Origin: Membranipora membranacea
Lineage: Eukaryota > Bryozoa > Gymnolaemata > Cheilostomatida > Membraniporidae
Direction of reading: 5' to 3'
Length of the DNA stretch: 64,000 bases
NCBI GenBank assembly: GCA_914767715.1
Contig: OU612065.1
Coordinates: forward strand, 34,842,001 to 34,906,000
Shown: positions 11,194 to 22,211 of the stretch, piece after piece
How the letters are laid out: the number at the start of each line of letters is the position of its first letter
How positions within the stretch are numbered: position 1 is the first letter of the stretch
Made by a program: the position numbers and the translations under genes
The notes under the pieces: model-generated
The model's input: the letters and a program-made list of their open reading frames with translations, nothing else
Databases searched by the model: none
Told to the model about the DNA's origin: nothing

Positions 11194-12974
11194 GCTGTTC
11201 TGGGTTTTTCACTATATTTATTACAATATATTTGTTGTCATCGCAGTTGTTTGTAAAATGTTTAAAATTTTACTGCTTAGTACTATTATCAGGAATAAAA
11301 GAAATTTAAAAGACATCCAATTCTTCTCGTTTGTATTTATCTCATTCACTGAGAAATAAAAGTGTTTGTGTAGGATGCTTTGGTGAAAGTCTAAAAATAT
11401 TTTGCAATGAAGTCAGTGAAATAGAATATGATATAATATGGTAGAAAAATACAATAGCATTAATTACTTCTGAAAAACACTGTTAAGATAATGAATCGCT
11501 CAGGAAAGGCAGATGATTCAATCATGAGCAATCAGATTGTTATTTATTTGAGTAACTGCCAAAAAGTATCTAGGCGTGAGAAAATTTCATATAGTGACTT
11601 AAACTTATTGTGGCTGGTAGTAAAACACAACAATTATAGCCCTAGTCGTTTTGAGCAACATAAATGTTATGTGACTGTATTTGCACAATGAAAGAGCAGC
11701 TGTATACAGGTGTCAAGGCCTCAACACCTGTTTTCTCAAAGAAAATACACCACCATAAGTCTATATGCTGTTGTAGTAGAATGAATTATTATTTGTATGT
11801 TTTGGTAAATTTTTATGCAGTTTATTTTGATCTCACTAAATACAAGATGTTCTGTCCAAAATATGTGTAGAAGTAGAACCGTGTAATAGGTACAGGCATT
11901 TACTACAAATTTATTTTTAACTGTTGAGGAACTATTTTTGGGCTGTAATGCTATGCTTGCATTCCAACATTATATGCCTTTTATATAATAACAATGTACA
12001 TGTACTATGTAATAGCACGCTGGAATCCCGACACGATGTATGTAGCATCATTGTAATACCGTACCGGAATTCCAACACTAAGTGTTTTTGTATAAGACTT
12101 AATGTTTGCTGACTCATTTTTGGTTTTCCGTCACTTAGTGCCTTATCATATAAAAGTGGACATTTTTCCTTGCTGTGACACATTCGCTCAGTAAAAGTTA
12201 CACTGAACACATCCACATGTAATATTACTGCTGCTGTTACCTATTACACGGAATAATAAAGATACTATACTGGATAAACTTCCGCTTGATCTAGCCTGTA
12301 CTTACGTGTAGAATCACTACCAAGCAGTTAGACTTTAAACATTTGAAGATTCTTGCTGTCACGGATAAATAGTCTTCTGTGGATTATTTGCTACTCTCAT
12401 CTGGATTACTGAGCTCTTATCATCACTTCGGTCTGTCTCGTCAGTGATGTACTCATCTCTTGTGCAAGTCTCGTGTGATATCGCATCAAGTTGATCACAT
12501 TACTGTCACCTCTGGAAAATTATAAATAGAGTGACAATTTTTGGATTTGTTGAATACGGACAATCAAAAGAAGAAATTGAGCAGTAATTATTGATACAAC
12601 GATATCAAAGTCAAGACAAGTGGTATATGTACAATTAGTGGACACTGACTCATTACACTAAAATCTTCCACTTGTTGAAGTTGTCCCATCGATAAAATTG
12701 AGGATACGACTTTTGTCGGCATTTAACACGACTACCATTAAAATAAGAATCCACTACACTGTTCTTGATGAAAAGATTACTCATCGAGCACACCTGTACG
12801 TAATGTCAGAGATACGACTATATGACAGCTGATTAAAATAAGCTGTCCTATCAGATCGGACAAGTTGTCCATCTGGTTATATCACATGGAAGCTCAATCA
12901 TAATTAATAGATATTCGAGCCAAATAAACTAATTTATTATTTCAGATCTCCAATTTAATAGCACACCAGTTCCC
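11194..12974. other. Intergenic between CUB gene and peroxidase
   Basis: Several short open frames (60-95 codons) occur, but none shows splice-linked continuation or a known motif. A good acceptor at 12944-12945, just before the peroxidase ATG, may mark a 5' UTR exon boundary. Otherwise nothing is assigned. Confidence 0.4.
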
Positions 12975-13912
12975 ATGGTCATGTTTGTTCTATCGGTGCG
13001 TATAACCATGATATCTTGAAAGACTGTTATACATCGACAGAGAATTATGAGATTGCAACAAGATTGCATCTTTATATCCCAAGTAAAACCCTATGTGAGG
13101 CAATTGATTATTGCGCTAAAATTGTTTGATACTTGTTTGTGCTGTGTGTAAAACAGAAAAATTTAAAAAAAGGTTTAATTCTGTAGTCAACAAATTTACT
13201 ATACTTCAAACATTACACACAACATATTTGCTTCAATTGAAGATTCCTTACATGTTTCTTGAAACAGAACTCCCCTGATACACCTATTGATACCATAGTT
13301 ATACCTAACACCTTCAAAATCTATTCTTTCATCCTTTAGATATTCCTACTGGTTGTTGTTGGAAGCGGAAATGCCAGGTAAAGATCCTAATAAATGAGCT
13401 GTCTTGGCAAATATGTCTCTTGTTTAGAAAATATGATGTATACATACCTTTCCTCCTGACCTTAGCTCTTACAAAGCTTACATAGGGCATTCAGGCGAGG
13501 ATATTTTAAGGGTGTCAATGTACAGCTTACAACAATTATTAATTGATATATACAACGAGAAATGGACATCTTGTTCAAAACATTCTATCAAGAAGAATAT
13601 TCAGGTCATTTATGTAAGTCACGTATAAACGGCCAACTAATTATCTTGTCTTTTGTTTCAATAAAATCTTCTCAATTTGTTTCAGCAATGGTCATAGTGT
13701 CATTCCGACCCAGGCTCAGGTTCAAACTATCAGGAAAGATATTTAAGATGTTATGTTAAGTTTTATTTTCAGAATATCTGTGATTACCAAGGTGGGAAAA
13801 GAGCACTGATCCATTTGTATCATTGATAATCATAATATCATCATCGTTTTTTTGCGGACTGTCAGTAAAAACAACAATTTAGAAGGTAAGAGATGTTTTT
13901 GTCTGATGGATA

Positions 13913-14173
13913 GTGGCGAAGCTAACATAATCACAATCACTATTTATTTAGCAAGCTGGAAGTTGACTGTTTTCTGTCGGTGGTTTTTCCTCATGAAATA
14001 TTTTTTAGTGTCTTGTAACCCTCCATTTTCTCCTATTTCTTGTGTTGTAAGGTCCTACAAATAGCAAGAAGTAAAGTAACAAGACACTAAAGGTATTTCA
14101 TGAGAGGAAACCAACCATAGTAGACAATCAATTTTCAGCTTGTTAGTAAAGTAGCTGCGATAATCGCCACAAT
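13913..14173. repeat. Foldback element in peroxidase intron 4
   Basis: Arms of roughly 110 bases (13913-14028 and 14078-14173) are reverse complements with scattered mismatches. The best inner block is TTTAGTGTCTTGT against ACAAGACACTAAA, flanked by a shared CATGAAATA/TATTTCATG. It looks like a small non-autonomous DNA element or a snapback insertion. Confidence 0.75.
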
Positions 14174-14664
14174 TATGTCATCCCAAAAGAGGGATTCGAA
14201 ATTTGACAGTGTTTTCTAACCAATAGGCTTAAGGATCTAAATATACATGGTTAACTCATATTTATAAGGCTAGATATACTCACAGAGAACCACACCCCCC
14301 CCCCACACCTTACAAAGTACCCACACAATTTTATGATGTTAGAAACTCAACTCTGTTATACCAATTACCAAGGAGTTAGAGCTCAAAGTAAAATCTAACT
14401 CCTTGGTTATACTAAACATCTGCTGCTTGGATATTGCGCTCAATGGTTTTCTTAAGAAAAAGGTATGTTATTTTCTTTGTAGACAGACGATATGATAGGT
14501 CCATGGATAGAATATGGCTTTCATCAATCTGTCGGAGGCTCTGATGGCTGTATCAATTTGTCGCTCAAAGGAAATAAAAGTAATTTCGATTATAACTTCG
14601 CATGATGACTAGTTTGAAGACTTACTTTGAGGCCGCTATTTTGTATCACATCTTATTATTCATA

Positions 14665-14740
14665 TCCTAGTGGTGCAATGGTAGTGGCCATGCCTGCTGC
14701 TATGAAAAACCTGGGTTTGAGTCCCATTTAGGTCTGAATT
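14665..14740 (+). mobile_element. tRNA-derived SINE-like unit
   Basis: A-box-like TGGTGCAATGGTAG at 14671-14684 and B-box-like GGGTTTGAGTCCC at 14713-14725 are spaced as in a tRNA promoter. The region does not fold as a full cloverleaf by eye, so a tRNA-derived SINE head is more likely than a tRNA gene. It lies inside peroxidase intron 5, the intron with the phase clash. Confidence 0.5.
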
Positions 14741-16589
14741 TTGATCATCATCTTATCTGTGGAATTATTAGTATAATAACCCACTAATAATAATAAGTAA
14801 GAACAATGCTAATGAGAAAATATTAATATTGTTCTAAAAACTGTGCCAAATATTTGTTGTTCAAAGATACAAGCTCTCATTTGCTATCCTTCTCATTCGC
14901 AGTTCTAACAGACCATATAAGTTCCTGCTGAAAATGCGTAATGGATTTCAGGATATAATTTCCTTGGCTGATTTTGCTTCACTGACATCTGCAGTGACAG
15001 CAGATGAAACCATTGGCAGGGCAGGTGAGTCTCGGTAAATATCTCTATCTTTGATACAGTCATACAGACTTTCAACTGACAAAGTTGCTACCACAGTATT
15101 CTATTTAAAGACTGGCATATTAATGATTGCGGAGAGTTTGATGGTGGATATATGTGACATAATTTTGATCTTCTTAGTAAAAGGTCAAAAAGCATTATTT
15201 TTTAATACGGAACAGCATGAGCACTTAAATTAGCAAGGTCATGATAGAAAAATGGAAAATTGAAAAGGAATATGTACATTGCTCTTTTACAATCCAATGT
15301 TTATGTTTAGGTGGCATAGCACAGGTAGGAATGCGCTACGGTAGAACAACATTTGCCGATCCTTTGAACTACATAAAACACCAGGATTTACCAAGTGGCG
15401 ACGATCCACAAGTCGTGGAATCTGTCCAAAGGATGTTTGGTCTCAATAAAAAGGAGGTGGTGGCACTTTTAGGTAATTTTTTGTGAGGAACACATAAAAT
15501 CAAAAGTACTTCTGAGAAATTAATGATTTATTGAATTTATTCCCTTTTTGCTGAATGACTATGGAGAAACCGTCAAATCATACCAGTTTTGTTTAATGAG
15601 TGAAATTGAAGAATTATGTAATGTATTTTACATTGTATTTATAGGTGGGCATAGTGTTGGACGTGCTCATAGAGAGAAATTGGGATTTGAAGGACCTTGG
15701 GATGTTACTCCTACAAAACTAGACAATGCCTATTATAAAAGTCTAATGCAGACTACTTGGATACCTGTCAAAGCTCCAGGCAGTTTGTAAGTATGGCTGT
15801 GATAAAAGTTAAGTGTTACTTTTCCCGACCTTTTTACTGGTTCATAACATAATGACACAGAGATGGATGATTGCTCCACACACATCGCCCTTACATTGAC
15901 AAAAAGTGGTCTTCTCCTACCCTCACTTACACTGATTCATAAGTAGTGCCTTTGAGATTTGAGTTGTCTACGATATCATGATGAAGCGCTTGGGTAACAT
16001 GATTCACAAGATTTACAGCCTGAAGCGTTATACATTTCAGACAAGTACAATGGCTAGAAAGCGGGGAGAGATTCATCAATCTATTAACTGAATCACCAAC
16101 ACGCATGGCACTTAACGCTGATATTGGAATGAAGGCCAAATTTAAATATATCGGTGAGATTAACTGGCCAACATGTAGCATAGTGAGAAGAGGTATAAGA
16201 AAACAAGCTCAATGCTGTCCACTGTTTGTTCCTTGGGTAAGCTTGGCACAAAACAACCATCAATACTAAAATATATTTGTTTGAATCATCTTTATCATCT
16301 AAGAGAGCGGTTAGAGAGCAGCTGTGTGGTTATGTATGCAGTACAACTCACTATATAGTGTCTTTCTTCTTTGTAGCATATCCCAAATTGGGCTGTGGTG
16401 CACTAATGCAAGAAATGCATACCCCATCTCATCAATGTTGTCATAGCATCAATTGACTGCTAGGTGGTTGAAGTTTGCAAGTCCCTATGATCAAGGAGTT
16501 AACTCCTTACTATGATGTACCATTGTATGGTGTGAGTGGCACAGACAAGAATTGGCCTCTGTTATGAGTATAGAAACAGGACTTAATTT

Positions 16590-16645
16590 TAGCTAAATCT
16601 AGCCTGTCTTAACAAGCTTGTTAAGACAAGCTAAGCTAAATCATG
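16590..16645. repeat. Short palindrome
   Basis: A perfect 22-base palindrome centred on AAGCTT (16606-16627) extends imperfectly on both sides with AGCTAA/TTAGCT to about 56 bases. It is in the last intron of the peroxidase gene. Confidence 0.7.
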
Positions 16646-16859
16646 CTATATTTATGATAGTGTTGTACGAATATAACGGTATTGATTGATTCGATTTGTG
16701 GAAACACTCATTTCTAACACTGCCCATAAATATATTTTTTTTGTTCAACAGGTAAAGAAATTCGCAAGGAAAAACGAACTCTTCCAGAAAGAATTCGCTG
16801 CTGTGTATCAGAAGATACTCGAACACCGAACCCATGACTTACAGCCTGCGAAGCCTTAG

Positions 16860-17418
16860 TTTGTAACTGTAAGTTTGTTTTTATTCATGTGAGTGTTCAC
16901 ATTGCCTAAATACATAGCACTTTGGTAATCAATTTCTTCTGCCCACATTTCTACAATTATTTATTTATATTTACTTGAAGCTTATACTACGTTACTTATC
17001 ATCACAGCATCCATGCCATCCATACTAGATATGTACAAACGAACATATACAAAGTATTATGTGCTTCTTCTACATTAATAAGCAAATTAACTAGCCCCTC
17101 TGTCATTCGTCGATTTGGTTGCCACAGTGTAAACTGCCTCGACACAAGAAATTCCGTGGCGCTGAATTTGAGCCTTTAGGTTGAAAACTCTCTTGATATA
17201 AGTGCTACTATATATATATATATATATATACACTATTTTATTTGATAGACAATATCATCATGGATGGATGTTTTCCATAACGTGGCAAAGAAATTGCAGC
17301 AAAAGTGTGGGGGGGGGGGGAGAGAGAGAAATGATAAATGTTTGGTGCTTGGAGAATTGATTGGTAATACCATATTAAAATATAATCAAAGAAGACAGAT
17401 CTTATAAATGAGATAATG
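16860..17418. other. No gene seen; simple repeats
   Basis: 3' flank of the peroxidase locus. Contains a TA run at 17208-17232 and a short G run followed by GA near 17308-17330. No other feature was found. Confidence 0.5.
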
Positions 17419-17426
17419 TTCTAGTT

Positions 17427-17886
17427 AGGGCTGTGCAAGATTAAAGAAAATTTATCTTAATCTTAATCTTGACATGTTCAGTTAATTTGCGATTATTCTT
17501 ACTTTTAATCTTCCCATCTGGTTGATTACAGCACCACTCACCGAAGAAGAAATCAAGCAATAACAATATCTTTTTTATAGATATGGACTTATGATAGGCT
17601 TTCCTCCCAATTATGTAACTTTTGTTGAGTGATTGAGTCATTATTTTATAGCTACATGTAAATGTAATCACCTTTAGTTTTGTTTTAGGAAACTTGACCT
17701 AACTTTTAAACCTTTTTTTTACAATCAGCATAGTCCTATACTTTTAGTCTCGATATTGCATGTTCTCAGTGGCCTCAACAGCCAATAAAATAAAAAAATT
17801 AAAAAAGATTTTTAAGGTTAAAATTAATCTTTGAGTTAATCAGATTAATCTCAATATGGATTAATCGCAATTTTTTTCCCAGCCCT
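17427..17886. mobile_element. hAT-like MITE, 460 bp
   Basis: Terminal inverted repeats start AGGGCTGTGCAA on the left and read AGGGCTGGGAAAA from the right. The 8-base flanks TTCTAGTT (17419-17426) and ATCTAGTT (17887-17894) match at seven of eight positions, as expected for an hAT target duplication. Inside, both ends carry TTAATC-rich stretches. There is no transposase frame, so it is non-autonomous. Family assignment rests on TIR style and duplication length. Confidence 0.75.
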
Positions 17887-18175
17887 ATCTAGTTCTAGAC
17901 TAAGAAATGGAATCTTTCATAACTCTTTTTTTGAAATTGTAAATGGGGTTTTTGTTCTGAGCAGATGTGGATAAGTTACATTCAGAAGTAGGCTTTAACT
18001 GAGAACAGATTTGTTAGTGCCTTTTTTTACATTACTTTTCATCATAAAGATGTTCTTCCAACAATGCCAATTAACTAAATCAAATCAGAAAAACAACGAA
18101 AATACAAGAGGCTAAAAGACAGATAATGAGATTGACGAGTGGACCAATGAACTAAACTTTAGTTCATTGAGTGGA

Positions 18176-18312
18176 CATCTACGGAAGACGAAAGATGACT
18201 TAAAGAATTTTTTATTTTATATACAGGAAAAAAATTCTGTGTCATCCCTCGGCTTCGGTATTTGCCCGGACTATGACATATAAAATTTACTATACCTGCA
18301 GGTAAAATAATT
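18176..18312 (+). repeat. Dispersed repeat, inverted partner at 26113-26248
   Basis: About 140 bases containing GTGTCATCCCTCGGCTTCG and TATTTGCCCGG match the reverse complement of 26113-26248. The shared segment runs from the TCTACGGAAGACGA side to the CAGGTAAAA side. No coding content. The stretch 18313-19100 holds nothing else I can assign. Confidence 0.8.
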
Positions 18313-19149
18313 CATATGTCTCAGCTCGTCTACACACAAAGAGTGGACAACTCTAATTCATAGATTGTCATATAAGTATTACTCAATCGGAATAATGTAA
18401 TTGCTGTGGGTGTGGCTTAAATGTGAAGTGTAATATGTGGCTTATCTTTATGTTGTTCTCAGATTACATCTTGCTTTTGTCAAGCACACAATTAAATCAA
18501 CCGCATAACTTCCTTCAAGATTTTAAATTGGACACTGACAGGAGCAATCCGATGACTTTTGATGAGTAGTACAGCAGTGACAGCAAGAAATTAGTCAATT
18601 TCAGTCCTTGGGCTTGGTCACAGATATAGCAACCCTTGTTTAGACCAATGGAATGGTGTATCAATTAACTAAACATTGGGTGTATCATACCCTTTTTTCT
18701 GATCTGATGCCATCATATCTCCCCTTTTTTTGAAAAATCCAATCCAAGTACAGTTCAACAAGAGTGTATTCTTCCGCAATTTGTTACCAAACTGAATAGG
18801 GTGCTTGATTCAAATATAGCAGGACACTATTTACAATTTACAGGAATGGAGATCTCCAACTGCCAATGGAAACAAAAACATGCACAGACAGAGACCTTTT
18901 GCGAAATATGATACATGTATCAGCATGGAATTTTTAATTTGTTATGGTGAATGAATTTTGTGTTTGATTAATCGGACTGTATTTTGGAGTTGTTCACTCC
19001 TTGTCTGAAATCCCAAATAATAAAATATCCTCCAATTTTCTGTTTTAGAATCCGCGATATGTATGGTTCAAGTAGTGCAAATGCAATGGTAGCAGATCTG
19101 GACTTATAATTGCTGATAATTCGGTTATTAAAGAGAGACTTCAAAAACA

Positions 19150-19262
19150 CAACTGATCTGTTGATCAACAATACCTCAGCGGTAAGTAGAGCTACTATCG
19201 TACAATGTGCGCTAGCCTCAACTACTGAGCACTGGTTTAGATTTGAGTTTGGTGCAATTCTC
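19150..19262 (+). repeat. Conserved motif of a repeat family, inverted partner at 45548-45655
   Basis: The core AACAATACCTCAGCGGTAAG, then GTACAATGTGCG and ACTGAGCACTGGTTT, is shared with 45548-45655 on the other strand. Both can be read as LINNTSAVS, with weaker peptide similarity upstream. A splice-donor-like GCG/GTAAGT is preserved in both. In each copy tandem arrays follow on the same side. This may be the head of an unrecognised mobile element. Confidence 0.65.
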
Positions 19263-19469
19263 GGTGGAATTGCTCAAGGATTTATTTTAAACAATAATAA
19301 CAGAATATAAATATGGTTCTTTTCGTCAGGCAATAAATCAATCAATAATTTTACAATAATATCTTGGCATTTATCATTTAGTCATAAAAATACATAAACA
19401 TTCAAAATCTTTATAATAAGATCTTACCCTTGGTGCAGATGACCTCGAATTCAGTGTGATATTCAGTGT

Positions 19470-19830
19470 GATATCTCTGTGTATTGAAACTATGTTAGAC
19501 TGGGTTCCTCGCTGTGAATCGCGGTATTTGTATCTCTATATATCTAAGCTATGTTAGACTAAGTTCCTCGCTGTGAATCGCGGTATTTGTATCTCTTGTA
19601 TCTAAGCTATGTTAGACTGGGTTCCTCGCTGTGAATCGCGGTATATGTATCTCTTATATCTAAGCTATGTTAGACTAGGTTCCTCGCTGTGAATCACGGT
19701 ATATGTATCTCTTTATATCTAAGCTATGTTAGACTGGGTTCCTCGCTGTGAATCGCGGTATATGTATCTCTTTTATCTAAGCTATGTTAGACTAGGTTCC
19801 TCGCTGTGAATCGCGGTATTTGTATCTCTG
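19470..19830 (+). repeat. Tandem array, six units of about 59 bp
   Basis: Six units share AAGCTATGTTAGACT and GTTCCTCGCTGTGAATCGCG. The bases after TAGACT alternate between GGG and A(A/G)G from unit to unit, which suggests that the array grew as a dimer. Each unit contains a short CGC...GCG inverted pair. Confidence 0.9.
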
Positions 19831-19894
19831 TATATCTTGCCAAAAGCTCTGTTGGCTGAATGTGTCTAAAAGTTTTTAGACAATTTTCCTCTCT

Positions 19895-20105
19895 GTAGAT
19901 GTGCCTCCTTGGGCTGACTGAATCAGATAATTCTCTGATTAAATCTGTAATGCTGTACGTCGTTAACCCGCTCTCTGGCGCTGACTGAATTTGTTATCTT
20001 CTTGTTGAAGAATAGGCCTCCTTGGGCTGAGTGAATCAGATAGTTATCTGATTAGATGTGTAACGCTGTATGTCGTGAACCCGCCTCCTGGCGCTGACTG
20101 ATTTT
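19895..20105 (+). repeat. Two tandem units of about 118 bp
   Basis: Both units contain GCCTCCTTGGGCTGA, an AATCAGATA...TCTGATTA hairpin, a CTGTA(C/T)GTCGT block and a CTGGCGCTGACTGA end. The array is adjacent to but different from the 59-bp array. Confidence 0.8.
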
Positions 20106-20334
20106 TACAAGTGTCCATCAGGCTTTTATAGTGCTGGTTTGCTGTCCTGTTATTGTGCAACGTTTGCATTTACAGGTGTAAAGGTGTTTACCTTGTTATT
20201 GGTTTTAGCCTCAATTTCGTCATTACTCTCTTTTGATTTGCGTGTTTTGTCAGTTTTAATTATCTAGCTGTCAAAACATAGTTAGTCTGTCCTTTGCTTG
20301 ACCTTCCCTCATTTCTGTTTCGATTATTTTTAGG

Positions 20335-20590
20335 TAATTTATGGTGTCAAGTGCACCTGTTTATCCATGGTGTAATCTGTTGGTTTTCCTGATTTTGCAA
20401 TCCTTCCAGGGTTGTTTTGAAGATCTTTAGTGACTTCTATTGCTCGTTATTTTCAAAATAGCTTATGGTGTCAACTGCACTTGTTTTCTATGGTGCAATA
20501 TATTGGTTTTCTAATTTCGCAATCTTTCCAGGGTTGATTCACGTGCCCAAAGATCTCGTGACTCTGTGGTTATTTTGAAGATGTTTTGTG
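20335..20590 (+). repeat. Two tandem units of about 130 bp
   Basis: Both copies carry TTATGGTGTCAA(G/C)TGCAC, TTGGTTTTC and TCCAGGGTTG in the same order. This is the third consecutive local duplication in the same T-rich locus. Confidence 0.7.
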
Positions 20591-22090
20591 ACTTCTGTTG
20601 TTTTCCCGTTGTTTGATTCTCCACGGGTTGTTGCACGTGCCCAGATTTCTTATGGCCCTGTGATTATGTTTTGTTATTATTTCAATCCGTCCTCAGTGTA
20701 TTATTCCCTCTATTTACTACAATATTACTATTTTCCATCACCATATAGCCTGTGTCTAGATAAATTTCAATAATGATTACCTATGACGATTAAGCCTTAA
20801 CCTAAACTACCTTTCACCATGCACTGAATGCCTAAGTATGTATCCGTTCGGTCTCAGTTTAAGCTCTTAGTAATAATTGAATATAAACTAACTTTGCTTT
20901 GTTTTGTTTTACAGATTATGTGGGTTAATGGTGATCTCCTGTCTTCACAGTACAGTGTGCAAGCTTAATTATCTAAAGAATACTCTACCACACTACTGTC
21001 AGAACTCATCTCATATCTATAACTTTAAAGTCTTTGGTTCTCATATCATCAATTCGAAGCCAGCGAACAAGCAGCAAAGCTCTCACAACAAGCAGGTCAA
21101 GCCTATAATAATCACGCCGAAACAGATCACCATAGCTATTCAAATTGACAACATGTGGATGACAATGGAACTTATGAGAAAAAAAATATAATCAGAAACC
21201 AGTGCTATTTGTGTTATAATGTCTGGTGACCTAGAGTTCACCCTTAGTCTTAGCTTTTGACTTTTGTAAGCTCATTGTTTTTCTCCGCTTTTTGAAACTA
21301 ATAATGACCAATAATAGGTGCAAGGGTAATCAGTTTTGACAGGTGTCATATTTTTATGGGACTTCTAATCCAGGTTATGATCTGTTACCAATTGTATGGT
21401 TTCGGCTCAAGGCCTGGTACAGAAATGTATTTGTTGAATATTATATATATATATATGGTCTGCGTCTTTATATGATATGTGATTGACCTTTAGTTTTGTA
21501 CTGTCGCACTTGATAATAAATCATTTGAGAATAAGGATACTTCAATACCATGTTGTGTAAGTGATCGTTGCACATTCGGAAGAAAATATGGTTGCTCTTA
21601 TACACTAAGGTAATTATAAAACATGATGTCCTTCATGATGATTACATAAGAAAATGTCATCTGACACATGTTACTCAACTCAGTCTTCAAAATAGCAAAA
21701 ACATGAGAGATCCAAAGCCAAAAAAAAAGATTTTTCTTCAAGGCTCATAGTCATGCAACTATTAGCAGAGACACGGGATATACCGCTACATCACCATTTT
21801 AATCGAAAGAGATCAAGTTAAGTTAAAGTGCCATTTGCTACTTGGTAGTGCATCCAAAGAGTGAGAGGGACTCATTGTCATGTCTTCAGGTAGTAAAATG
21901 AATGAATGAGTAGTCAATGATATAACAATTCACATAAACAGGTACATAAGTTGTGAAAACCTGACAAAAACAATTGATCGATATACGATCATTGTATGCC
22001 TTATACTGAAGGCCTTGTATGTATAATTACTACCCACAAACATTGCCACTAATAGTAGACAAGGAACCAATATTGATGAGATTCTGTTTG
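20591..22090. other. No confident gene; tail of repeat locus
   Basis: An open frame from about 20914 to 21191 follows a good acceptor (TTTTGTTTTACAG at 20902-20914) and encodes a basic, Gln/Ile-rich stretch. I do not recognise it and cannot join it to another exon. A TA run lies near 21440-21456. Confidence 0.35.
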
Positions 22091-22211
22091 TAAATTTTAT
22101 TGCAGTACCATCTAATAATTGTTTTTTTAAAACTTATTTTATCCAAAACATACATTGGCCGAGTGTGACATACACTCAGAAAATAGATGCACCCTAAATG
22201 GACAAGGCCTG

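Larger units (their letters stand above)
12975..16859 (+). pseudogene. Plant/fungal-type heme peroxidase, secreted, probably inactivated (10 exons)
   Basis: Exons: 12975-12995, 13340-13377 (these two form signal peptide MVMFVLSIFLLVVVGSGNA), 13686-13754, 13773-13791, 14483-14579, 14903-15024, 15311-15472, 15645-15786, 16041-16182 and 16752-16859 (TAG). The distal helix reads EYGFHQSVGGSDGCINL, followed by a segment with ISLADF. The proximal heme-ligand motif is GGHSVGRAH, then GFEGPWDVTP and LDNAYY, and the C-terminal helix is ELFQKEFAAVYQKI. These mark the class I/II-like peroxidase superfamily, which some marine invertebrates carry. Three defects are visible. There is an in-frame TAA at 13744-13746. 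Exon 5 (ends phase 1) does not fit exon 6 (needs phase 2). The catalytic distal Arg is Glu, with the Asp after the distal His changed to Gln. Exon 9 stays in frame only with the downstream donor at 16183. A sequencing error could explain the first two defects but not the residue changes. Confidence 0.75.

Noticed and set aside
10855-12974. Extra 3' exon of the CUB gene spliced from the GTAAAT at 10855 to the acceptor at 12945
   Set aside because: Read-through completes the last CUB strand and stops at 10889-10891, with poly(A) signals nearby. The distant exon gives no CUB-like sequence and overlaps the peroxidase start.
14358-14412. Hairpin with AACCAAGGAGTTAGA-type arms
   Set aside because: Only about 15 bp per arm, in an intron, without loop or flank features of a miRNA precursor; probably chance or an old foldback.
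14665-14740. Functional tRNA gene
   Set aside because: A and B boxes are present, but acceptor and anticodon stems do not pair well by eye.
16041-16153. Peroxidase exon 9 ending at the donor GTGAGA after 16153
   Set aside because: It throws the conserved C-terminal helix out of frame. The donor after 16182 keeps phase 0, though it adds about ten residues.
19470-20590. CRISPR-like spaced repeats
   Set aside because: Units are contiguous tandem copies without unique spacers, in a eukaryotic setting with introns and LINEs.
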